Source: Hyperoplus lanceolatus (lineage: Eukaryota; Chordata; Actinopteri; Uranoscopiformes; Ammodytidae). From it: DNA of 64,000 bases. Shown here in pieces: positions 39,401 through 47,800 of the stretch. Positions within the stretch are counted from its first letter, which is position 1. The number at the start of each line of letters is the position of its first letter. The stretch is taken from the NCBI GenBank assembly GCA_026929865.2, contig CM049397.1, positions 29,367,698 through 29,431,697 of the forward strand. Reading direction: 5' to 3'. The notes below the pieces were generated by a model. That model worked only from the letters and a program-made list of their open reading frames with translations. It did no database searches and was not told the DNA's origin. Position numbers and translations under genes: made by a program.

Positions 39401-39912
39401 TAGAAATGTTACAGGGGTGCTGTATTCTACTCCAAAATGAAGGCATATGCACAAGGACCTATGAATGAGCTGAACATATCTATTTTTAGTCTATGAAGAC
39501 AATTCAAATAATATGATGTAAAGTAATAAAATAAGCTGATATGATAAGAAATTGTGTGATTATTTTTACACATTCTGTTTCATGCATCACGATCAGAAGT
39601 TTCCCCAAACCTTTACACAGCCCTGAAATCAAGTCAAGTCAGATCTCTAGCTCTGTCTCTGAGCGCTGTCCAAGGTGCTGACCGCGCGTCTGTTTGAGTG
39701 AGCTCAGCCACACTGCCACACAAACACTGCAACTATACTTGCTCACTCACCCTGAACACCATCAGGTATGGGCTATATACACGAACAGGTAAAAACTTCT
39801 CACCTTCAACTTCGTCTTCGGGCAGGTTGACCGGGGTGCTGTAGGAGAGGATGTCGGGGATGGTGCAGATGCCCCGGTACATCAGCGTGGAGGTGACTGG
39901 ATGCATCGGCAT
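14970..39912 (-). CDS. cabp7: Calcium-binding protein 7 (calneuron-2), five coding exons
   Basis: The coding sequence joins 39912-39804, 18783-18640, 18178-18066, 16843-16693 and 15100-14970 (minus strand), giving 215 residues and a TAG stop. The start gives [15 protein letters not shown], matching the family N-terminus. EF-hand 1 has a canonical 12-residue loop at residues 46-57 ([12 protein letters not shown]); EF-hand 2 is at 82-93 ([12 protein letters not shown]), split by intron 2. The second half ([15 protein letters not shown] onward) has no canonical calcium loop, as is usual for calneurons. Residues 189-210 form one hydrophobic helix, followed by the tail RSGMK, so the protein is predicted to be tail-anchored. 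Known for the family: calneurons sit on Golgi membranes and inhibit phosphatidylinositol 4-kinase beta at low calcium, mainly in neurons. The residues fit CABP7 better than CALN1, for example NQVLRSGMK at the C-terminus. The paralogue (a or b) is undetermined. Intron phases are 1, 1, 0 and 1. Confidence 0.96.
15101..16692 (-). other. cabp7 intron 4
   Basis: Unique-looking sequence between exons 5 and 4. I see no ORF with protein character and no clear mobile element. Confidence 0.85.
16693..16843 (-). CDS. cabp7: cabp7 coding exon 4 (degenerate EF-hands 3/4 region)
   Basis: The acceptor is TGTCTCCAG and the donor is GTAAGC. The exon encodes [15 protein letters not shown], then [16 protein letters not shown] and an acidic linker ending QVDID. 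No 12-residue calcium loop with D/x/D spacing is present, which is normal for the C-terminal half of calneurons. It ends in phase 1. Confidence 0.95.
16844..18065 (-). other. cabp7 intron 3
   Basis: It contains a CA/TG microsatellite at about 17785-17836 and otherwise nothing recognisable. Its 5' end keeps the exon 3 frame open for 25 codons ([10 protein letters not shown]... to stop 17988). Confidence 0.85.
17785..17836. repeat. (CA)n microsatellite in cabp7 intron 3
   Basis: A pure CA run on the plus strand, just inside the 5' part of intron 3. Confidence 0.95.
18066..18178 (-). CDS. cabp7: cabp7 coding exon 3 (rest of EF-hand 2)
   Basis: The acceptor is TTGTCCGCAG. The exon encodes [17 protein letters not shown] through DFDSVFWK. 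The donor is AAG followed by GTGCTC, a weak match to the consensus because it lacks G at +5. Reading through into intron 3 adds 25 codons before a stop at 17988-17990. Confidence 0.94.
18279..18599. mobile_element. Foldback MITE filling most of cabp7 intron 2
   Basis: It takes up 321 of the 461 bp of intron 2. Its ends are inverted: GGAGAACGATTGTTG near 18298 pairs with CAACAAGCGTTCTCC near 18580. An inner inverted pair carries TACACAGCCTAGGC and GCCTAGGCTGTGTA. It is flanked by TTAA (18275-18278) and CTAA (18600-18603), suggesting a piggyBac-type duplication with one mutation. The right terminus is shortened. Confidence 0.65.
18640..18783 (-). CDS. cabp7: cabp7 coding exon 2 (EF-hand 1 and start of EF-hand 2)
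   Basis: The acceptor is TTCTCTGCAG and the donor is GTGAGG. The exon encodes EIREAFKVF, the EF-1 loop, then [20 protein letters not shown]. It is 144 nt with phase 1 at both ends, so skipping it would keep the frame while removing 48 residues. A roughly 60-nt TG run (sense strand) ends 9 nt before the exon. Confidence 0.95.
18793..18853 (-). repeat. (TG)n tract abutting the acceptor of cabp7 exon 2
   Basis: The run is about 30 units, AC on the plus strand and therefore UG in the cabp7 transcript. Only about nine bases separate it from exon 2. The first AG upstream of the exon is the acceptor itself. A branch-point-like CTGAT lies beyond the repeat, with its A at 18858, about 75 nt from the exon. 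Confidence 0.9.
20376..20795. mobile_element. piggyBac-type MITE with TTAA duplication (cabp7 intron 1)
   Basis: The inverted ends are AGGTGCACTGC at the left and GCAGTGTGT (reverse of ACACACTGCACCT) at the right, directly flanked by TTAA at 20372-20375 and 20796-20799. The roughly 420-bp interior has no transposase. Confidence 0.7.
21967..21998. repeat. (GT)n microsatellite
   Basis: A short GT run in cabp7 intron 1. Confidence 0.9.
24628..26226. mobile_element. Non-autonomous hAT-type transposon with perfect 8-bp target duplication
   Basis: Its left end CAGGCTCGGCCCTGG is roughly inverted at the right end (CCAGGGCC-like, CAGGGCCAGCTCTG). Both sides carry the identical 8-bp direct repeat CTCATTGC (24620-24627 and 26227-26234). 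An 8-bp duplication and CAG-type termini are characteristic of the hAT superfamily. A G/C-rich AGGGGCGC segment and its counterpart GGGGGCGCC sit just inside both ends. The 1.6-kb interior includes a poly-A run (24703-24722), a short SINE-like AAGTCAAGTTTATTTGTGAG segment (about 25358) and no intact transposase. Confidence 0.8.
26840..26880. repeat. GT-rich microsatellite
   Basis: An interrupted GT/GC run in cabp7 intron 1. Confidence 0.85.
27343..27362. repeat. Poly-G run
   Basis: A homopolymer of about 20 G. A further G-rich stretch of GGGTGGGTGGGTGGG and GGGAGGG units lies at about 27600-27641, with G-quadruplex potential. Confidence 0.9.
28845..29300 (-). pseudogene. Tc1 transposase middle fragment (element A, long copy)
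   Basis: The minus-strand frame covers the second half of the DNA-binding region ([16 protein letters not shown]), [14 protein letters not shown] with the first catalytic aspartate, and [14 protein letters not shown], and stops at FIEF. It continues after a frame change into the left arm. Confidence 0.85.
29317..29697 (+). pseudogene. Tc1 transposase C-terminal fragment (right arm of element A)
   Basis: An open stretch of 126 codons containing [31 protein letters not shown] and [18 protein letters not shown]. It corresponds to the C-terminal third of Tc1 transposase and lacks the N-terminal helix-turn-helix and the first catalytic aspartate. The same region is present inverted in the left arm, with stops. 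Not functional. Confidence 0.85.
31891..32125. mobile_element. PIF/Harbinger-like MITE inside the solo LTR
   Basis: The ends AGCCCAGTTCAGACCAAAGA and its exact inverse at 32106-32125 form long terminal inverted repeats that continue inward (TTCGCCTTGCAACTGC). They are flanked by TTA on both sides (31888-31890 and 32126-32128). A 3-bp TTA duplication is typical of PIF/Harbinger. It inserted after the LTR. Confidence 0.75.
32136..32545 (+). repeat. Two tandem copies of a ~200-bp unit in the solo LTR
   Basis: The segment beginning AGATAGAATTGGTGCTAAGA at about 32139 recurs at about 32349. Both copies share TCAAATCCCATCGTCAGGTC, TCGGGTGGAAGTAGAATAG and CATCCAGGGACGCCATTTTG, with few differences. 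It looks like a duplicated regulatory segment, as is common in LTR enhancers. Confidence 0.85.
32622..32690. repeat. (CA)n microsatellite, interrupted
   Basis: CA runs broken by short ACTCACTCATTCACTC spacers inside the solo LTR. Confidence 0.9.
33194..39803 (-). other. Proximal part of cabp7 intron 1
   Basis: This 6.6 kb is mostly unique-looking, AT-rich sequence with TG runs at about 36204-36240 and a CA run at about 36402-36445. I found no exon-like ORF and no well-bounded mobile element. It would be a reasonable place to look for conserved enhancers, but conservation cannot be judged from one sequence. Confidence 0.6.
36402..36445. repeat. (CA)n microsatellite
   Basis: A pure CA run in cabp7 intron 1. 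Confidence 0.95.
39804..39912 (-). CDS. cabp7: cabp7 coding exon 1 (residues 1-36 plus one base)
   Basis: The start codon is at 39912-39910, with G at -3. A second ATG at residue 3 is in frame, but the first gives the family-typical MP.HPVT start. The exon ends in EDEVE plus one base, followed by the donor GTGAG. Exon 2 supplies the rest of the next glutamate codon. The encoded N-terminus ([10 protein letters not shown] and a PEDE motif) is the variable calneuron leader before EF-hand 1. Confidence 0.93.
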
Positions 39913-40738
39913 GACTGCGACCTTTGGCTGCCACCTCCTGCGCCCTCTTCATAAAGCAATGTCAACGGAGCGGATCCTATAACTTCACCCCACGGTCACC
40001 GAGGGAACGGAGAAGCGAGTCCATGGATGTGTGCATGTGTGGGGGAGAGAGACAGGGGTGTGAGGTGAGGTGGGAGACGTTGGATACCGCAGTTAGTCTT
40101 GGTCAATAAGCAGGACGAAACAATGTAGAGGGTGTCTTACCTCATTGCAATTCTGTCATTTGCTTGGTGAGCGTATGACACAAAGTCACTTGACAGAAAA
40201 CCATCACCATCAGCTTATTGATTATTGGTCACTGATGCACACGATGCACAGATTTATTTAGGTTATCAATCCACTTTTTCTTTGTCGTTTTAGTCCCGGT
40301 GATTGTCTGCTGCGAGCGGCTTCATTCATCCACTTGTTGGATCCGTGCGCTAACTTGACGCACTGCTCCTTCCTCTCAAGATCCAGCCACCTTCACACAT
40401 TTCACGTGAAAATGACGCGTTACACTTCAGAGACCTGTAGGTGAGATATAGCCTAATACAAGATGTCTCTTGCAAGCGTGAAAAAGTATGTAATAGATCA
40501 GCGCGAGGTCTGGATCCTCAAAGACAATAATTGCTCGCTTGCTCTTAATTGGCTAATGGTGAGGACGTGGGCGCATTGCGATCCAGTTGTTCCATCTTCA
40601 GTGGAGGAGTGAAGGAGTGAAGGAGTAGCCCTCCGTGTGGATCTGATATGTAGTCAGTCTCTCCCTCTCTCGTACCCGTCACACCCCCGTCACTCTGTCT
40701 CTCTCGTTCATACGTCTGCGCGCACGCACGTACACACG

Positions 40739-40740
<2 letters not shown>
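39913..40740 (-). promoter_or_regulatory. Putative cabp7 5' UTR and promoter region
   Basis: This lies directly upstream of the start codon. On the minus strand there is a CCAAT box at 40548-40552 and a good splice donor (ATGAG followed by GTAAGA) with GT at 40140-40139. The donor could end a 5' untranslated exon, but I cannot place its acceptor with confidence. No clear TATA box is visible. A CA/TG tract follows at about 40740-40793. The role is inferred from position only. Confidence 0.35.

Positions 40741-40793
<53 letters not shown>
40740..40793. repeat. (CA)n microsatellite upstream of cabp7
   Basis: A CA run about 0.83 kb upstream of the cabp7 start codon. The open frames it creates in both directions are artefacts of the repeat. 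Confidence 0.95.
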
Positions 40794-40795
<2 letters not shown>

Positions 40796-42202
40796 CCCCT
40801 CCCTACCTCTCTGTCCCTCTTTCTTTTTGTTCAATTACACTCCCCCGTGCGCATTCTGGTTACTCACCGATATTTGACCAGAACCAGAAAGTGTGATTGA
40901 TGACAACGTGTGGTAGGTCTACGGTTGATTTCCGCCCTTGTTCTGGAGCTAAAAAAAAAATCCTTCGCAGGGCCATTTGTTTAAAAAAAGAATCCATATT
41001 GCTGATGACCAGGCATATGTGCATGAAGTTTTGCTAAACTGCATCTCCTGCTGATTTAGTTGACTCGACTGAGGTGACATGCAATGTGATGTATTTGTAC
41101 AGATGAGTGAGAGAGAATGTCGGGGAGAAACAGTAGCTATTCATTGTGAGACGTTGTTGTACTATCTTGCTGGCTTTCTGTCTCATCTACAATTGAATGC
41201 TTTGCTGCCTGCACCTGTGTCTGTGCAGAGCGACCCGTTAAAAGGAACGGCTGACATGGTTGGCTAAATAGATTAAGGTAACATATAGTAGGACGAAGTT
41301 GAATGGAGCAGCTTGGCTTTTTTTATGACCACGAGCCGTCTTCTTGGTAATTCCATGAGTCTTTATGTCAGGTAGGTTTCAAAATATATTTCTTTTTCTG
41401 TCATTTCAATCAGGTGCAACGCCAGCCATAGCCATTCGGAGGCTCTAAGGTGAGATTTTAGTATGGGAGGACTCCATCCACTTTGGTTCTGTCATGATTC
41501 TTACAATGTTCTTGCTTTATGGATAAAACAAAAGTGGACTATAAAATACTGTGTGTACATAAAATACAGCCTTGACAATATCTTTTCAAAGCATGTTATT
41601 TGATGGCTCTATGGATCTATTTTGTGTGAATGTAACAACTAAAGTGACAAAGTTAACGACAAGCGGGTGAACCTGGAAAGGCTGCTGCCCTATGCAAGAA
41701 TAACTTGACTATGCAACAGGCCTGCCCTGGTCGTATAATACAGATAACTTTTAACTTTTCCAAATTTCTACCTTTACTCTGTCACTGTGTTGCAACTTTC
41801 TAGGCGACACATAAAAAACATTGATTTTGATGGCTGGCATTCTCTAATGCTCAACAGACCCTTGGTCCCTCTGAGTTCTAGCAGCGTCCAAAAATCGCTG
41901 GCAACACACAAAAGGGCACCAACAACTTTTTCTTTTATCCCCGGGTGACGTGCTGTACCTTTTTCATTCCTGCAAAATAAACCTACCTGAAGCGCGCTCA
42001 ACGGGAGGAAACTTTGAAGGTCATACCACTTTCAGAATCCAATAGCCGCAATGTTTCGACTGGTGTGTCGTAGGGCTGTTTTTTGTTCACTGAAAATGTT
42101 CAATAAATATACCCCCCCTGCTGGGTTAAGGTCTCTCAGATTCTGGACATACAAGGTCTGTGTATGCCAGAGGGGAGCTTGAGTCAAGGCTGGCACTAGA
42201 TA

Positions 42203-43681
42203 CAGTGGCGGAGCCAGGAAATTTTCATTGGGGAGGCCAGGATGGGACCAGTGATAATTTTTGGGTGGCAAGCACAAGGGCTTCGGTTTCGCTTCAACAT
42301 AAGTGGTGGTCTGGGGGTACTCCCCCAGAAAAAAATGTGCTTCAAACATACCATTTTGTGCATTCTGGTGAATTTTAATGTACTTATTTATGCCTTCTGT
42401 ATTTAATTATTTATGGTGGACATGTCTAAATTTCTGTTAAGGAAAAGACAACAGGCTCCCAGTGACGTAAATATAATGTTATAAAAAGCAGTAAGGCTCT
42501 CAGGCATTCTGTATTGCTTTCAAATATTTACTCTACTGTATTGTTCAAAAAATAAATTTAGGACTCATGACACAGCAGCAGTGTGAACTATTATCATACT
42601 TTACATTTTAAAATCATAGGGGAATATGTATTAACAATTAGGAGATATATCAATGTTTCAACATCCTGAACTGTTATTTTTTCCTCTTTTGGGGAGAATA
42701 GGGTTGTCTTCATTACTTTTTGAGGGGGAAAAATGTATGTCTTCTGATTATTGGGGGGGACATCCCCTGTGCCCCCTCCCCCCGCCCCACCTCCCCAAAT
42801 CTACGCCTATGGGCAAGCATGTGTCTGTGAGTTGCTGAAAAAAACTGCACCTCAGCTGCCACCGAAATGTTCAGACTTCAGAATTTGCATCAAAGCCCTA
42901 ATGATCATAAAAACAAGAGGCTTTATTTAAACTATGTCCATGTTAAGGTGGTGATTGTATTTTTTCGGCTGTACTGAAACTAACGGAGGGAAGCGGCTCA
43001 CTGACTGTATATCCTCTTGTTGCGCTGTCAGTTCGCAATGCCGACATGGCTGTGTTTTCATGCTCGTGAAATGCAATCCGATCGCGGATCGCAGAAGCCT
43101 CCCATGAACAACGTTAGCGGACATGATATCCCCGGCGGCCGGTTATCATTTTAGCCGTTAAGCCACAGAGCTTTTCTCACCGGAAAGGTGATGACACCGT
43201 TACCCACAGTCACAGTCTCACCCCATGTTTCACCGGGTGAATCACTGCCTCGCTTGCGCAAGGCTTTTGTGTTTCGGTTTAACATCAGTCTTGGGCGAGC
43301 GAGTGTTTTAACTTTATGCTGAATAACCATTGCACTGCAATCGCTGAAAGCGAAATAGTTCAGGCAGGGGCGGGGCAGAGCGGAGCGCACTAGTAGAGAT
43401 GGAAGGGTTTGCTTACTTGCCAGTCAAAGCGTCAGGTCTGTAGTAACCATGGTAGTAACAGGCATTCAGGCTTGACCTGTTAAATTCAAATACAGGATGT
43501 GTGCGTGCGGCTAAAAGGTCTGACAGTGTACTAGCGGTGTAAGAAAGGTTCCGCATTTTTCCACAGCCGTCAAAACTATTGACAGCTGTGATGTGGCGCT
43601 TGGGGTGGCCAACGGGGTGGCCGAGATTCTGCGGGGGGTGGCCGTGGCCACCCCCGGCCCCCCTCCCTGGCTCCGCCACTG
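42203..43681. mobile_element. Non-autonomous hAT-type element
   Basis: The left end CAGTGGCGGAGCCAGG is exactly inverted at the right end (CCTGGCTCCGCCACTG). The flanks are ACTAGATA (42195-42202) and TCTAGATA (43682-43689), an 8-bp duplication with one mismatch that fits the hAT target preference. The inside is G/C-rich near both ends and has no transposase frame. A CATCCCCTGTGCCCCCTCC segment ending CTACGCCTATG near 42810 may be the end of a further nested element. Confidence 0.75.
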
Positions 43682-43815
43682 TCTAGATAACAGCTGGTCC
43701 TGCCACCCTAAAGTCCCTTCTGTCTTTCAAATCATAAGTAATGCCTCTGACTAAAGAAAAAGTAAGGCTAGTTACTGAAAAACCCCTCAATCTCAGCTAA
43801 ATCTTTAGGAACATA

Positions 43816-45306
43816 CAGTCCCCTCCATAAGTATCGGAACAGTTAGGCCAATTCCTTTATTTTTGCTGTAGACTGGAAACATTTGGGTTTGACACCAAAA
43901 GATGAATATGAGACAATAGCCCAACATTTCAGCTTTCATTTCCAGGTATTCACATCTGGATCTGATACACAACTGAGAAGATATCATTATTTGAAAAGGA
44001 ACACCACATTTTTAGGCGAGCAAAAGTATTGGAACAGATAGACTTTAAATAAATTAAAGTGAATAAACCGTAATATTTTGTCGCAAATACTTTGCTTGCA
44101 ATAACTGCATCAAGCCTGTGACCCATTGACATCACAAAACGTTTGCATTCTTCTCTTGTGATGCTTTTCCAGGCTTTCACCACAGCCTCATTCAGTTGCT
44201 GTTTGTTTTGGGGGGTTACACTCTTCACTCTCCTCTTTAGCAGGTAAAATACATGCTCTATAGCGTTTAAGTCTGGAGATTGACTTGGCCAGTCTAAAAC
44301 CTTCCATTTCTTGCCACTGATGAACTCCTTTGTTGTTTTTGCAGTTGTTTTGGGTCATTACCTTGCTGCATGATGGAGCATCTTCCAATCAGTTTGGTTG
44401 CATCTTTCTTTAAATTGGCAGACCAAATGTTTCTGTAGACTTCTAAGTTAATTTTGCTGTTGCCATCATGTGTTACTGTGTTGTTGTCAAGATGAACCTT
44501 TACCAAAGTCATGGAAAGGCTAAAGTTTGGAGAAAGAAAGGATCTACTCATGATCCCAAACATACAGGCTCATCTGTGAAACACGGTGGAGGCAATGTCA
44601 TGGCTTGGGCTTGCATGGCTTCTTCTGGGACGGGCTCATTATTCTTCATTGATGATGTAACACATGATGGCAACAGCAAAATGAACTCAGAAGTTTACAG
44701 AAACATTTTGTCTGACAATTTAAGGAAAGATGCAACCAAACTGATTGGAAGATCCTCCATCATGCAGCAAGATAATGACCCAAAACACAACGAAGGAGTT
44801 CATCAGGGGCAAGAAGTGGAAGGTTTTAGACTGGCTAAGTCAATCTCCAGACTTAAACGCTATAGAGCATGCATTTTACCTGCTAAAGAGGAGAGTGAAG
44901 AGAGTAACCCCCAACACAAACAACAACTGAATGAGGCTGTGGTGAAAGCCTGGAAAAGCATCACAAAAGAAGAATGCAAAAGTTTTGTGATGTCAATGGG
45001 TCACAGGCTTGATGCAGTTATTGCAAGCAAAGGATTTGCGACAAAATATTATGTTTTATTCACTTTAATTTATTTAAAGTCTATCTGTTCCAATACTTTT
45101 GCTCGCCTAAAACTGTGGTGTTCCTTTACAAATAATGATATATTCTCAGTTGTGTATCGGATCCAAATGTGAATACCTAGAAATGAAAGCTGAAATGTTG
45201 AGCTATTGTCTTATATTCATCTTTTGGTGTCAAACCCAAATGTTTCCAGTCTACAGCAAAAATAAAGGAATTGGCCTCACTGTTCCGATACTTATGGAGG
45301 GGACTG
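43816..45306 (+). mobile_element. Foldback Tc1-like transposon B (two inverted 3' halves)
   Basis: The termini CAGTCCCCTCCATAAGTATC and its inverse are flanked by TA (43814-43815 and 45307-45308). The longer copy is on the plus strand from about 44490. It encodes KVWRKKGSTHDPKHTGSSVK, HGGGNVMAWACMASSGTG and QDNDPKHN, with C-terminal KAWKSITKEECKSFVMSMGH. An inverted copy of its 3' part (43816-44476) forms the left arm against 44657-45306, carrying the same NEAVVKAWKSITREECKRF region on the minus strand. The family differs from elements A and C. The N-terminal region is missing. Confidence 0.9.
44468..45172 (+). pseudogene. Tc1 transposase C-terminal half (element B)
   Basis: A 234-codon open stretch with HGGGNVMAWACMASSGTGSL, a catalytic-region QDNDPKH motif and the family C-terminus LDAVIASKGFATKYYVLF. 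After NDPKHN a small deletion shifts the frame: the expected WLSQSPDLNAIEHAFYLLKR appears in a different frame at about 44830-44900. The first DNA-binding part is absent, so it cannot encode an active transposase. Confidence 0.85.
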
Positions 45307-45639
45307 TAGCTGCCGGTTACCTCAGCAGGTGTAGGTTTGAGTCATCTAAAGTGGATGTGAACATGTTATTCTGAGTTGCAAAGGTGTCACAAGATGACCA
45401 GCAAATTCCCTGAAAAACAATTCAGTGGCGGAATCCAAAGTCCTGAAGCCAAATGCTTACACTGTAGATTAAAAGAGTCCAATGTTTCCCTCATTAAATC
45501 CTCGATTAACTCAATCATCATGCATCACTCTACAGATGTCTGGCAGAGTCCCCCTGCATTCATCTGCTCATGAGTTCCTCTTTCCAATACTTTCAAGTTG
45601 TTAATACAAGCTGTGTATTCAAGTGCTTAAAGTTTTTTT

Positions 45640-47800
45640 TTTTTTTTTTATTATTATTCTTTCGGACAATTCCACACAATACACAATTATCTCTTTCACA
45701 TCATACATCTTAATTAGTGTTGTCCGAAGGGTGACGGAAGAAGCCTAAGGCTTATCGAGTCCCGCCCCCAATTTCATCAGATTCAGAATCAGATACACAT
45801 TTACTGATCACAAAAAAGAAAAGAAAAAAAGAAAAGAAAATTAAAAAAATAAATAAAAATAAAATGGAAGAAAACACACAAATTTGCATTTAATGTTTTT
45901 TTTTGCCTGTTAAGCTGCAGTCCAATACCCAGTCAATTTTCATTCTCCTTATTCATTGACCTCCTGCTTTTCTGGTTGAAAACATGCGGTCAATGGCATT
46001 TAGAGACCAATTTAGTAGTTCCATGATTAATCCACTTGCTTCAGCTTTTAAGATCCGTTCTGCTCCGTTCTGATTTTCTGCACAATGCAGAGTTTGTTTT
46101 GCCCTTTTATTGTGGCCTTTTCAAAGTCATTATCTGGTAGTCTAAACACAACTGCAAAAGTATTCAAACCCAAACAAGTCATTCTGCTGACCTCTCTTTT
46201 ACAATAATGTTATGATAGTGCCATTCACCTTTATTCCGCTTATTAGTGCTCTGCTTTCAGTCTATAATTTTCCATAATTTTAGAGACATACATTTTTTTG
46301 AAATTTCGCAAACTGCAACTCCCTGTGATATCTTCATCAAGTTCATTCCATAATTTAATACCCTTTACAGAAATTGAAAATGATTTAAGTGTGGTCCGTA
46401 TATTTTTCTCTGTGAATCTTCTTTTTCTTCTTAAATCATACGAGACTCCTCTTTCTTCAAACATTGCTTGTAAACTGACAGGAAGGCTTTTTTTTGAAGC
46501 CTTGTACATCATTTGTACGGTGTGATAACTTACTATGTCCCGTAATTTGAGAATTCTACCTTCAATAAAGAAGTTATAGACTAATAGCAGCACTTTTAAC
46601 AGAGAACTTAAACAACGGCTCAAATCAAATCAACAGTGCTCACACAAATAATTTACAACTGGTGTATTGTTTGATCATGCTGCCATTGTTTTACTCTACG
46701 TAGCCTATATATATATACATTTGACTTATTATATTGCTGCTCTGTACTCCATTGTATACTGCATTTTTACTCTTTTAATTGTCAGTTTTTATCAGTATTC
46801 TGATCTTGTTTTTGTTTTGACTTGTTTATTGTGTTGTTTTTAAAAGCCTCCTGTGGACAGGTGTTGTAAACTAGCATTTATGCTAATACACTGAAAACAT
46901 TGCATCTGGTTCGTCCAATGTCATTGTCATGTCCATACACAAATAAAATCAAATCAATCAATTTGTGTGTGCCCTGTAAGTTGCTTGATATATTATTCTT
47001 ATTGCCCTTTTTTGAAGGATCTCCAATGGGTGCAATTTACCTTTGTAAGTGTTTCCCCACACCTCAGCACAGTAATGCAGATGTGGGGAAACTAAACTCC
47101 AGTATAATACAAGTAAGGCCTTTTGATTGAAACAATGTTGTGCTTTCCAAAGTATAGAAATACTCCTGGCTATTTTGCCCCTAAGATGGCTAACTTGTGG
47201 TTTCCAACTTAACTTGTCATCAATTATTACCCCTAGTACTTTGTGTTGCTTGACCCTTTCAATATCCCATTTACCTGGATTTTCACAGAGACATCTGCTG
47301 CTCTCCTACCAAACAACATAAATTTAGTTTTTTCTAAATTTAATGATAACTTATTTCGGTTTAACCACCCATGTAACTAAGTCAATTCAATGTTTACAGT
47401 CTCAACCACATTATTCAGATCATGCCCCGAATAGAAGATGTTTGTGTCGTCAGCAAATAAAATCAACTTTAAGACCTTCGAAACTTTCCATATATCATTT
47501 ATGTAAAGCAGGAATAATTTTGGCCCTAAAATTGACACTTGAGGGACCCCACAAACAATATCCAAGCATGTCGATGTGATCTCCCCTAATTTCACATATT
47601 GTTTCCTGTCCTGTAGATAACTTCTAACCCAGTCCCGTGCTATACCTCTAATGTCATAATTCTCAAGCTTATTGAGAAGGATCTCGTGATTTATAGTGTC
47701 AAAAGCTTTTTTCAGGTCTATAAAAATTCCCATAGAGTACAATTTGTGATCTATAGCATTACTAATAAAGTCTCTTAATAATCATTCAAAATGGACTTCT
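45640..47800 (-). pseudogene. 5'-truncated LINE with reverse transcriptase, interrupted by a nested LINE end
   Basis: On the minus strand, 47742-47377 reads IDLKKAFDTINHEILLNKLE, SYLQDRKQYVKLGE, CGVPQVSILGPKLFLLYIND and LFADDTNIFY, the RT palm with its FADD catalytic motif. Downstream frames give GKLHPLEILQKRAIRIIYQ (about 47050) and then, after the insertion at about 46585-46962, FIEGRILKLRDIVSYHTVQM to the C-terminus near 46243. The 3' UTR reaches about 45640. The QVSI in place of QGSI, and frame breaks, show decay. It is a jockey-superfamily-like non-LTR element. Confidence 0.85.
46585..46962 (+). mobile_element. Nested LINE 3'-end insertion
   Basis: It splits the reverse transcriptase ORF of the surrounding LINE between ...YRAHTN and (PL)FIEGRILKLRD. 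It runs on the plus strand to an ACACAAATAAAATCAAATC tail typical of fish LINE 3' ends. It has no coding part. It is younger than its host. Confidence 0.6.

Noticed and set aside
40545..40900. Opposed ORFs rich in VCVC and HTHT
   Set aside because: They come from the CA/TG microsatellite upstream of cabp7.
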